The notes under the pieces were generated by a model, which saw only the letters and a program-made list of their open reading frames with translations, searched no databases and was not told the DNA's origin. The position numbers and the translations under genes are program-made. Source: Bradysia coprophila (Eukaryota > Arthropoda > Insecta > Diptera > Sciaridae). Taken from it: DNA of 64,000 nt. The stretch covers positions 8,991,028 to 9,055,027 of the forward strand of contig NW_023504022.1 in assembly GCF_014529535.1 (NCBI RefSeq), in the 5' to 3' direction. Shown here piece by piece: positions 13,327-23,632 of this stretch. Within the stretch, counting starts at the first letter, position 1. The number at the start of each line of letters is the position of its first letter.

Positions 13327-13486
13327 AGATGAACTCTCACACAAATTTTCGATAACATTTTGTAAAAGGTGTCATTAAGTCGATGACATGGCTAAAAAGC
13401 AATTACAGCAATAAACTTACGTGTGGGAGTTCACCTTTTACGTAGTTGAAGAGTGCATTCTTTTTGCACCGTGTGTCAGATTCCCC
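13327..13486. mobile_element. Truncated copy of the 7766-7988 MITE
   Basis: Reverse-orientation match to the element at 7766-7988, covering its middle and one end (TTCACCTTTTACGTAGTT, then CACCGTGTGTCAGATTCCCC). The other terminal repeat is missing. Confidence 0.6.
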
Positions 13487-14545
13487 GATACCTTCAGATT
13501 ACCTGAATCTGATTAGAACTCAACCCGAAATGAAAATTTTTATCTGGCCTGAAATTACCTGAAATCTGAAGACCAATAAAATGCGGGCAAATCAGGTTAG
13601 ATTTCAGGTATATCTGGAATTCTTTCAGGTATACCTGAAAAGTGACCTGATTTAAATGAACTTTTATTGATTTTTAGATTTCACATAAATTCAGGTCAGT
13701 TCAGTTCAGATTCAAATATTTTCAAGTCGAATTAAATTTCAGATCAAGGGTTTTCTGACCTGTTCTGAGTCGTAGCTTTTTAAAACAATAAGTGTCAGTG
13801 CGGTTTCTGAATTTCTGAATGCCTTTTGAGTATATGAATACAGTGCCGGACTGGCTCCAAAAAGCCCTTCGGGGAAAAGTTCAAAAAGTCCAACTTTTCG
13901 GGGGACCATTTCGTATTAGGCCCATGGGACTCTGAGTTTTATATGCTCTAGGAAAAAATTTTTTAGTTCGATTTCATTAAAAAATTAAGTAATCACGAGG
14001 ACATTCGACATTGGACATTGAAATACTGATTCTTAAAAAAATGTTTAACTATTCTATTACCAATTTTTAAATTATTTTGACGTTCATGCAAATGATTTCA
14101 CATTATCGCCAATGTTTAATTCAAATGTTAATTCATTCTACGAACATTGACCGTAATGTCTGGAGGTGTTGTTGTACAGATAAGAAAGAAGGAGCGATTT
14201 TCTTATTTTTAGTCAATAGAAATTAGAAGTTAACTTTTAGTTATTTGAAAACTCAAGTACTCAAGGTCGCAAATCAACCTGGTCCAGATCCAGAGCCAAT
14301 TTGAAAATCGACTCTTTTTATCTTCATTTTTTTTCGAAAAGTTGTTGAAAAAGAAAATAAACTAAAAAAATCGGACAAAAGGAAATAATAAGTTCATTAG
14401 TTTTCTGATACTGAGGTATTTTTTACCTTTTTATTTATTTTTTAATTTTTATTGGAAAATATTTTTTGTCATCAACATCAACGACTTAAATTTACAGTTT
14501 GATTATTTGTAAATATTATTTTTTTTTTTGGGATTTTCATTGCCA

Positions 14546-14675
14546 GTTTCAACAGCTTTTACTGTCGAATTCTTACATTACAGACCGAAATTCTTGGTTG
14601 CTTTATGTCTCTGTGCATGTTTCCCGGTCTGTAATGTTAGAAATCCACAGTTAAAGCTGTTGAAACTGACGATGT
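14546..14675. repeat. Foldback inside the hAT-type element
   Basis: CAGTTTCAACAGCTTTTACTG and ACATTACAGACCG on the left are complementary to CGGTCTGTAATGT and AAAGCTGTTGAAACTG on the right, around a loop of about 40 bp. Confidence 0.75.
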
Positions 14676-16079
14676 AAACCCCAAAAAAACCTCACTAATA
14701 TACATACTGAATTAAAAGTAACAATAAAAAATAAAAGAAACAATTGTTGTCGATGTTTCAAAAATAGCAAATTATTCATTTGTGGCATTATTATGTTTTA
14801 AGTTGACACATATCTATCGCCTACGACGTTCACGGCTACAATAAATTAGGTACAATGTGTTTCAATATTTTCATACTGCAACCTTGGACAAGGGCAATAT
14901 ACTTTCTTTTATGACCTGTTCAATGTTAGGTACTTGCTTGAGAATTCCAAAATTGTTCGAAAACAGACTGTAAACTAGTACCTTTAAATTGTGCCGTATC
15001 CTCAGTATCCTAGGTACTAGAAAAATATTCAGACAAAATCCAGGATATAAAGCCTCGAAAAGAAAAAAAAGAAAAACGACCAAAAATATATATAAACTAG
15101 GAAAAGACACAGGTCATAGGAAAGAATTTAGGAAATCACAACCAAAATAATAAAATTTACAAATTTTAGTTTTAACAAATCACTCATTCAAATAAGATAA
15201 TTTGATTCACAGCTAAACTATAGGAAAATTTGAAAATAGTAGTTTTAGAATAGTTGCCACTCCATGGGTGGAATTTGTTTCATTTTATGATACAAATTTA
15301 GGTTTATGAAAATAAATAAAATCAGAGAATCAATCACAACCAAAATAAAAAATTAATCAGGCTCATTTCGGATGTGTAACTGAAACTACAATTTTGACTG
15401 TGTGATTTTCTGAAATTGCAATTTTCAATTTCGGGACTTCGGCTATGTGGTTTGCTTTTTTTTCAAATTCCTTATTTGTCGGTGTTATTTTTGAAAACTA
15501 ACATTTTTTTAACTTTGGTTGTGATTTCTTTAATTACGAAACGTTTTTGTGATGTGACTCAGCTAACGACAAAAACTTCCAATATAGTGATTTAGACGAG
15601 GATTTAGAACTACAATTTATTTATGTGTGATTTCCTAAAACCATAATTTCAAATGTCGAAGAATATGGAAAAAATACTGAATCTCTAAATTGTTGGAATA
15701 ACTAACAAAGAATTTATGTTTTTGAGTGACTTTAGCCAATTTGAGACAAAGTCCTGGGAGATGTATTTCAGTAGAACTCTATTGAAAAACTTTTGTCCCC
15801 CAAAAAAAAATTATTGGCTTGGGTGGCTTTTAAAGTTTGGTTAAAGTAGCATTTCCTCGTTAACACATCAAAACTTCCAAAATGTAACAGAAAATTCTTA
15901 AACAAACTAATTTAGTTTCAACGTAACTGGGAAATATTGTGATCTTCATTTGAGTTGGTATAATAACGCAAATAAATATTTAATTTGAAACTACAATGTA
16001 CATTTTGAAACAGCGCTCTCACATTTTTCGAAAGACAAGTAATCCAATTTCCACTATTGCGCCGAGATTAACCGATTTC

Positions 16080-16440
16080 ACGATTATTGGGTAATAGTTT
16101 TTCAAACGAGGCGTTTGAATTTCGCAATGTTAGGTGCGGGCTAGTAGGGTTATCACCCGAACGCAAATGGTTTTTTAAACAAAACGTTTTAAGATTTTGA
16201 ATACGGCAGCCGGGTATTAGCCCGAGCGCAATCAATTTTTAAACGAAATTTTTCACACTTTTCAATCGAGTCGAGTCGGGTTATCACCCGAACGCAAATA
16301 GTTTTTCAAACGAAATGTTTCAAACTTTTTCATGTTAGGTATAAGTAGTATTTCAAACGGAATGTTTCAATTTTTTCGATGTTAGGCCCAGTCGGGTAAT
16401 CACCCGAGCGCAAATAGTTTTTCAAACGTAATGTTACAAA
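16080..16440. repeat. Degenerate tandem repeat, roughly 70-90 bp
   Basis: Four to five diverged copies of a unit containing GGGTTATCACCCGAACGCAA, then TAGTTTTTCAAACGAAATGTTTC. It lies near the right end of the hAT-type element. Confidence 0.65.
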
Positions 16441-16581
16441 CTTACTTCTAAATAATAATGTTTCAAGATGTCGCTTCTAAAAATTCTGAAAAAGCCCATT
16501 CGGGACTTGGCCTGAGTCAGGCAAAAGGCCCTTCGGGATCGCCCCGAATTCCCATAGGGCCAGTCCGGCACTGTATGAATA

Positions 16582-18733
16582 TGACCAAATTTTGAGCAAT
16601 TTCTTATGCTTTATAGTGTCAAAGGCGAAAAAGTGGTTGAGAGTGTCACTTTGCATCAAAAACATAAATCTGTACTGATGGGAATATAGAAAATTTCTTG
16701 AGACTCGTTTTGCTTTAATAAGCTGCAACTGTTCAGAACATTCTGAATATTTGCGAAACTAGACTAATAAATAGCTATTTTGCTGACTTGTCAGTAAACG
16801 GAGTTGTTTTGCGCACTAGATCTGAGTTGTCGATACAAAGGCATAGCTCAGATCACCCAATACATAATTATTTACGCACGGAAATTTTCGTGCATAAATC
16901 TACCGCGTTTGCTAACTTGATTGCTGCTGAAGACTATTAATATTTTCAACTTACAGTATATAAACACATTTTATGAAATTCAGTGATGATATTTGTAACT
17001 TACGCCGCCTGTGTACAATGTCATATGAACGTATTTTATCGCACTAGTGCGATAAAGGATTTGCAAGAGGTTTTGTCGCACTAATGTTACTGAAGTGACA
17101 TTAAGAAAGGTTTCTTCCATCGTACGGTAAAAACGAATTTTGACAAGCCGAAAACAACCGACCGATATCCACAGAAGCAAACATAACCGCAACTTAAACA
17201 AATTTGTTCGTTGAAAATTCAAAGTGACGTTGTGTTGGCCCATCTGTGGATGACGATTGACATTTTGAACGGCCTTGGAAGGAACCTATTATATTCGGTA
17301 TTTATTCGATTTCCTTTATTGCATAAAACGTTGTCACCTGAGGGCACTTCGTCAAAGTTCGGACCAGATCGGTACAGCCCTTCGTATCGAGGCTGGAGAT
17401 TTTTCAGAAGAAAACGTTGACCAAAATAACTCATCACTTTTTCTAGCAACAGGTATATGTAAAAACAAATTGGGCAAAAGATTTGATATCAGACAAAAAC
17501 ATGATTTTTTCAATGAGAATATTAGTACTAAGCACAAAGCTTAAATAGTTATTTTCCTAACGTATCGCGTCTCCGGCAAGTGTAGGAAACTTCTCACTCG
17601 ATAAAACAGCCTTCAGCATGCATAAGTTAGGAACAACGAAGTCGCGCTATTTCAACACTAGTTAGGAAAAGTTTATTTCACAGCGATCGAGCTTTACAAC
17701 GATACCAAACATGTTATGCACGGGTCACAAAAAGTTTCTCTTATAACATTTTGTTTGCAGTTAGGTCACACGACCAATTTTCAATTTAATATCGGTCTTT
17801 AAAGCTGTGTTCCTTTAGGACGCGTTGAATTGTTATCTTTTATTTTTAATAAGAGGTGGCTCCATTTATTTGAAGTATTTCTTACAATGATTAAATGTAG
17901 TTGGAGACGGGTAAAGGTGGTTTCGAAACTGTTTGCCTAGAATGAGTCCCTCAACCAGTTGCGATAACAATCTGTACTCAAATTGACTGCAGTTTCATAC
18001 AGTACTCTAGTCCTACAAACAGAATATGAAAAAATGTAAAACGTGAACGTGAACTATCAGTGAACGCACTTCAAGCATGAGTGGTACTCTAAAGAGAGTA
18101 CTTAAAGTTGACAGTGTATCAAGCTTTGGCACTGTAAAAAAAATGTTACAAAAATTCTCATATTACACAGCACTCCATTTGGAAGCTTTTACTACAATCA
18201 CCTATGCTTGTAGTGTTTTGACGCAGCGAGTTGCAACTATCTTTATTCGAACAGACACACACCACTTGAAGCTGTGTCAAATAATCTCTAAAATCGACAG
18301 TGTTCCTCCATCATTATTTTGAATATTTCCGCGCGCACACTTATCGTCATCGAAATTCTCTCTATTTTTATATTCACAAAATTTATCTTCTTCTGACTGA
18401 TTGCGATCTGCGCAAGATTGAAAATCAGCTGACACTATAGTCATTCTCGTGAATGGGTTTCCAACAGAAAATTATGATTGTATATAAACAAAAATAAAAA
18501 ATGTTCATCTTTCATCCATCTACACTCTACAGTCACAACTCACAACTTACATAATTTTGGCCATGGAATCTATTAAAGAACAAGTCATTTATGTGGATAG
18601 TCGTAGATTATTGACAATAATTCATTGTTCTTAGGTAAGCGAAATAAATAGTTGGAGCAAAATTTATTTACATTTTGTTTTTAAGTGCAGTCACGGCATT
18701 AATGCTTATTAAGACAAAACGAAAGAGGGAGAT
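16582..18733. other. Intergenic; overlapping ORFs not accepted as genes
   Basis: Several overlapping 60-90 codon frames on both strands at 16980-17540 show no recognisable domain and mutually exclude each other. A 33-bp stretch at 16926-16958 matches 26336-26368 with one mismatch. Reverse copies of the 11448 repeat lie at 18060-18240. Confidence 0.4.
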
Positions 18734-19577
18734 ATGAAACAATTCACGAGACTTTTTAGGAAATTCCTAGAAACGACACAAAAGCGAAACGCAACTCATA
18801 GTACAAATAATGCGAAGTGGACATTGTCCAGACTAAAAGATAATGCCTTCGGAAAATACTTGCTGCTAACGAATACATTAAGTTCTGGGTTTCTTATGGT
18901 AGCTGGAGGTATTTGTTGAAGTAATCGTTTTACCCTTTGAGTGCTGTAGGTTTTTTTTAAATTCAAGATCAAATGTCCCAGGAGATCGAGTACCAGCGAG
19001 ACAACTCGAAAAAACGGTTCGACTATGAACGATCAGGTTAAATTAAAAGTTTTTGAATATTGAAAATTGTTCACTCAATGCATCCACACTCAACTAAAAC
19101 TTCTAGCAAAAATGTTTGTTGTTGGAGCCATTCAGGGACCCATTAACCATTTTTTCTATGGATGGATGGATCGAGTAATTAAAGTCGTTAATTTGAAAAA
19201 TGTATCGAAGAAAATTGTTTTGGATCAATTGATCATGTCACCAGTTTGTATCTTAGCATTTTTCTATTCAGCTGGTATGTTAGAAGGACAGAGTGCAAGT
19301 GCATGCACTGACGAGCTTAAGTCGAAATTTTTAACCGTATATAGGGTTGGTGGAAGAAATCCCTTAATGAATTCAATCGAAAAATTTTTAAATTATTTCT
19401 GTTTATTCATATTTACAGGCTGATTGGGCAGTGTGGCCGATTACTCAATTCATTAACTTTTACTACCTCCACCCGAAATACAGGGTGATTTATGTAAACT
19501 TTGTTACGATGTTGTATAATGTATTTTTGTCTTACATTAAGCATGACGAAAGTTATCCGGTTACCACGGAAATGTGA
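18734..19577 (+). CDS. Mpv17/PMP22-family membrane protein
   Basis: Four exons: 18734-18908, 18968-19036, 19107-19345 and 19419-19577, all GT-AG introns (59, 70, 73 bp), giving about 213 residues. Family landmarks in order: KYLLLTNTLSSGFLM.AGD in the first segment; GAIQGPINHFFYGWMDR; KKIVLDQLIMSPVC; GMLEGQ; and ADWAVWPITQFINF with KYRVIYVNFV near the end. Four hydrophobic segments are expected for the family. The basic, Ser/Thr-containing N-terminus (residues 1-35) fits mitochondrial import. It looks closest to MPV17L2-type members, which are inner-membrane proteins; MPV17 itself affects mitochondrial DNA maintenance. The substrate is unknown. No clear poly(A) signal was found close downstream. 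Confidence 0.93.
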
Positions 19578-20539
19578 ACAAAGAATCTAGTCCCTCGTTC
19601 GAATGTGTTATGTGGGTAAATTATTTATTTTGTTTTGAGGTGGATGCTCAAATATTTATTTTGTTTTTTTTATTGTTATATGTTGATAAGTAGTACACAA
19701 ACTGTTATTTTAATGTTAACACGACGTGTTTTACTTGTCCATAGTTCAACAGAATGGTTAGCTACTTAATATCGAGACAATTTTGGAGAAAGTGTTCAAA
19801 AACTACGACGAAACTTTGTCTGTCTTTTAAGCCAACCTCTAAGTATGCAGAGTCAAAAATTCATTTATTTTTCAAAGTGTTCGTGTCGCCCGAAAGAGTA
19901 AAAAGTGGCACTGACAGTATAGCAAAACTAATAAAATGTTCCCTTGACTTGATCATAGTTTAATATACGAATCCGCCACACCCTCTCATTCATCGTGGTC
20001 AATATTATCCTCATGACAATGCGTAATCACAAAAAGACTGGGGTTCGGACGTTGAACTTAGATCGAGCGTACAGTATCTAAACATGAGTGCGTTGATATG
20101 CTAATTAAATTGAAATTTTACCTTTAAAGCACGAAACCAACTCACTTCAAGTACGAGTGCTAGTGGAAACTCAATAAAAAAAATTCGGGAGAAGCATTTG
20201 CCTTTAGTGCTATGACGCTCGCAAGAGCGTAAAAAACTTTCTCGCAGTCATTTTCTCACTTCAACTGAAACTTCAGAAGCTTTTGTTGTGAAAAACGTTG
20301 TGTTGGCCTCGGGTAAAAATTACGAACTCTTTGACTTCTATCCGTTTGCTCCTACTACCCTTAAAGTATTTCATTCGTAATCTTCGCGTCCATTCAACGA
20401 GCTATCATATGTTAACATTGGTTAACAAATTTGGAAATTTGTATAAAAAAACTGATTTTCTTACTTTTTGAAATTGATGAATTTTAAGGTTTGAAGTATC
20501 TAGCCATATCCCGAACCAGCGACCGCAGCATCACTTTCT
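19578..20539. other. Intergenic, no gene seen
   Basis: Contains another weak copy of the 11448-type repeat around 20145-20290. No supported exon. Confidence 0.4.
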
Positions 20540-20890
20540 ACTCTCCAACGAATAACGTCGAACTGGAAAGCTCAAAAATTCAAGAATTAATGGAATTCCT
20601 TGAACATTGCGCGACAAGCCAAAATAAGACAACAAGACAACAAAAACGCTAAGTATCTCTTATCGCTCAACAGATCTAATATAAAAAGACTCTCAAGTCT
20701 TACAGGTGTTCTAACAGGTCATAAACACTTAGAAAATCATCTTCACACGATAAGTATATCGACTGACCCGTGGTGTGATATGTGCGGCGATATTGAAACA
20801 ATAGAACACTTCCTCTGTCATTGCCCAGCGTATATCAAACCAAGAGCATCACATCTAGGCTCGTATACAATCAATCCGCCAAAAAACCCT
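20540..20890 (+). pseudogene. LINE ORF2 3'-end fragment
   Basis: The frame from about 20600 encodes SLTGVLTGHKHLENHLHTI, then CDMCGDIETIEHFLCHCPAY and RASHLGSYTI. This is the zinc-knuckle tail (CxxC..H..C) that follows RNase H in jockey/CR1/I-type non-LTR ORF2 proteins. Upstream domains are missing and the frame runs directly into the foldback at 20874. Confidence 0.8.
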
Positions 20891-21297
20891 AAAGGGTGAA
20901 AGTGTGACGCAAGTCCTTGTTTCTAATTACAAAATAACTGATATCGCTGAGGGTGACGCATTTTGTGCCTCAACGCAAAAGTGTTATCGACAAAAAATGT
21001 AACCAAAAAATTTAAGATAGAAAATTTTAGAAAAAAAATGCGTCACAAGTGGCAGATGATTCAGGACATATTTTTCTCTATTTGAACTATTTTCCTAACT
21101 ATTTTTCCTCAACGTCTGCCACTTGTGACGCAATTTTTTTCTAAAATTTTCTATCTTAAATTTTTTGGTTACATTTTTTGTCGATAACACTTTTGCGTTG
21201 AGGCACAAAATGCGTCACCCTCAGCGATATCAGTTATTTTGTAATTAGAAACAAGGACTTGCGTCACACTTTCACCCTTTAGGGTTTTTTGGCGGAT
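20874..21297. mobile_element. Near-perfect foldback element, 424 bp
   Basis: Left arm ATCCGCCAAAAAACCCTAAA (20874) through CACAAGTGGCAGA (about 21056) is complementary to TCTGCCACTTGTG (about 21114) through GGGTTTTTTGGCGGAT (21297). The arms are about 180 bp, separated by about 55 bp. Both carry GTGACGCAAGTCC, a word that recurs at element ends near 23118, 32340, 60585 and 63595. RNA across it would form a long hairpin. No coding capacity. Confidence 0.85.
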
Positions 21298-21361
21298 ATC
21301 GTTCTTTTGGAAGTTTAGGTGTAAGGGTAACTAGTTTTGTAAGCAACTCATGTCGACAACA

Positions 21362-22250
21362 GCTCAAATCCAACAGAAAATCCGATGGAAGTTTGGAAGT
21401 GTCAGAGGAGTCATCTTTCATCCCAAAAATTAGGAACCAACCTTGGAACACCTTACTTATATCGAAAATAACCCAAATTCATCGAAAAATCCGATGGAAG
21501 TTAGGAAGTGCCAGAGGAATTATCTGTCATCCCAAAATTTAGGAACCATTCTTGGAACGTCTCACTCATGTCGAAAATAACCCCAATCCATCGAAAAATC
21601 CGATGGAAGTTAGGAAGTGCCAGAGGAATCATCTGTCATCCCAAAATTTAGGAACCAACCTTGGAACGTCTCACTCATGTCGAAAATAACCCCAATCCAT
21701 CGAAAAATCCGATGATAGTTAGGTAATGCCAGAGGAATCATCTGTAATCCCAAAATTTAGGAACCAACCTTGGAACATCTCACTCATGTCGAAAATAACC
21801 CAAATCCATCGAAAAATCCGATGGAAGTTAGGAAGTGCCCGAGGAATCAACTCTCATCCCAAAATTTAGGAACCAACCTTGGAACGTCTCACTCATGTCG
21901 AAAATAACCCCAATCCATCGAAAAATCCGATGATAGTTAGGTAATGCCAGAGGAATCATCTGTAATCCCAAAATTTAGGAACCAACCTTGGAACATCTCA
22001 CTCATGTCGAAAATAACCCAAATCCATCGAAAAATCCGATGGAAGTTAGGAAGTGCCCGAGGAATCAACTCTCATCCCAAAATTTAGGAACCAACCTTGG
22101 AACACCTTACTTATATCGAAAATAACCAAAATCCATCGAAAAATCCGATGGAAATTAGGAAGTGCCAGAGGAATCATCTGTCATCCCAATAGGAACCAAC
22201 CTTGGAACACGTCACTCATGTCGAAAATAACCCAAATCCATCAAAACACT
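21362..22250. repeat. Minisatellite, 109-bp unit, about 8 copies
   Basis: The word ATCGAAAAATCCGATG recurs at 21481, 21590, 21699, 21808, 21917, 22026 and 22135, each exactly 109 bp apart, with diverged copies at both ends (about 21368 and 22240). Each unit contains GGAACCAACCTTGGAAC, itself nearly palindromic. Units alternate between two sub-variants, suggesting dimer-sized amplification. Confidence 0.9.
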
Positions 22251-22299
22251 TTTTCCAACATTTACCAATTCATAATTACTAGCTGAAAAAAAATTCTTC

Positions 22300-22302
<3 letters not shown>

Positions 22303-22346
<44 letters not shown>
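22303..22346. repeat. (CA)n microsatellite
   Basis: About 20 uninterrupted AC dinucleotides directly after the minisatellite and before the dispersed repeat at 22347. Confidence 0.9.
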
Positions 22347-22349
<3 letters not shown>

Positions 22350-22835
22350 CACGCTGTTATATGGCATTGTATGGAAACTTCCGGGAGTCCTAGCTGCCAA
22401 AAACGCTTGCATACCCCCATTTTTTAAAATCTTATTTTGATCTAGGGCCCGAGATTGACCTATAACCAAAATTTCAGGAAAATCGTAAGAAACGTTTAGG
22501 AGTTACGAAATCGTTCTTTTTCATAGGAACTAACTAACTAACTAACGTAGCCAATTTGAGTTATCTGAAAATACGAAATTTTGCTTATTTTCATACAAAC
22601 AACAATATTTCGAAGTTCAATATCTCGGCCAATTTTGAAGCTGCAGTAACGTGTGATAGCTCGTTGAGCTCGTATGGATGCCTAGATTCCAAATATCTAA
22701 GTTTGGAGGTCGTTAGAATTAAGGGGGAGAATTCAAACAGTTGCTAAAAATATGCTCCGCCGTCCTCAAAAAAAAATTTTAAAACATTTTTGGTAGTGGA
22801 CTCGCGTCACGCCCGCTTACTAACGTGCGGGCATG
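22347..22835 (+). repeat. Dispersed repeat, copy 1
   Basis: Matched in reverse orientation at 63567-64000. Shared words include GGACGGCGGAGCATATTT (as reverse), AATTTTGAAG(C/G)TGCAGTAACGTGT, and the terminal hairpin GCCCGCTTACTAACGTGCGGGC (22812-22834). The copy starts against the CA microsatellite. Family not identified; no coding capacity seen. Confidence 0.8.
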
Positions 22836-23632
22836 ATTACAAATCAATTTGGTGTATTGCTCCAACAGAAATCCTTAAATTCATAAACAAGTCTAAGAGA
22901 ATTTAAGTAACTGTGGGGAAGCCTCAGGGCTTAGGTGCATGGTATTTTCCACCCACTTCTTCTATTTATCTATCTATCTAGCCATATCGTTCGGCTGTGT
23001 TTAAGGAATGGTTACAATCGTTTTGGTCTGCAAGGCCCTATGGTTTAATGGAAATTCGACCGAAAAGATGACAAAATACTTACAAAAGAAATGATGTTGC
23101 CCGAGAACGACGTATAGTGTAAGTGTGACGCAAGTCCTTACTTACAAACGAACTCATATCTGAAGGGGTGACGAACGCTTACAGCTTCGACAAGCTAAAG
23201 GTAATGCGTCTCAAATGGCAGATGTTGAAGAAATCGCGGTAAAGAAAACTGAAGAGCAGAGAATATATGTGTCCTGGAAGAAATACATCTATAAAGCCAA
23301 ATCATCTGCCACTTGTGACGACACGCTATATTTAGTTTTTCAGTTGTTTACATTTGACTCATCATCTGCCCATTTCACTGTAAGTGGTTTTTGGGCGATA
23401 CTATATACGTACAACAGCTACTTCAATGAACAGGGTTCAGATTAGATAAGTAATATTTTAGAAAATTAGCTTCAGATAACCAATATCATTTGATTGCATT
23501 ATTTCACTCACAACTGGTACGTGCGACAGTTCGTAAAACTTTATTGCTACTACTCTACATAGTACCATATCAGTCTGTTTTTGATTTACCTTTTAAAAAG
23601 TAATATTGCTGAGTCTTGTCCAACGTCTCACC
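22836..23632. other. 5' flank of the UBR/ZZ gene; repeat word
   Basis: GTGTGACGCAAGTCC at about 23113-23130 marks another copy of the foldback terminus, with CATCTGCCACTTGTGACG near 23300. No gene supported upstream of 23633. Confidence 0.4.

Larger units (their letters stand above)
13841..16573. mobile_element. Non-autonomous hAT-type element with 8-bp TSD
   Basis: Termini are inverted: CAGTGCCGGACTGGC at 13841 and GCCAGTCCGGCACTG ending at 16573. They are flanked by a perfect 8-bp duplication TATGAATA (13833-13840 and 16574-16581). The 8-bp duplication and CAG-type ends are hallmarks of hAT transposons. Sub-terminal sequence AAGCCCTTCGGG near 13861 is echoed as GGCCCTTCGGG near 16528. No hAT transposase or BED finger frame is visible in the 2.7 kb, so it would rely on a partner transposase. 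It holds a foldback (14546-14675) and a tandem repeat (16080-16440). Confidence 0.85.

Noticed and set aside
16980..17544. Five overlapping 60-90 codon frames on both strands
   Set aside because: No domain, no splice-supported partner, and they contradict each other.
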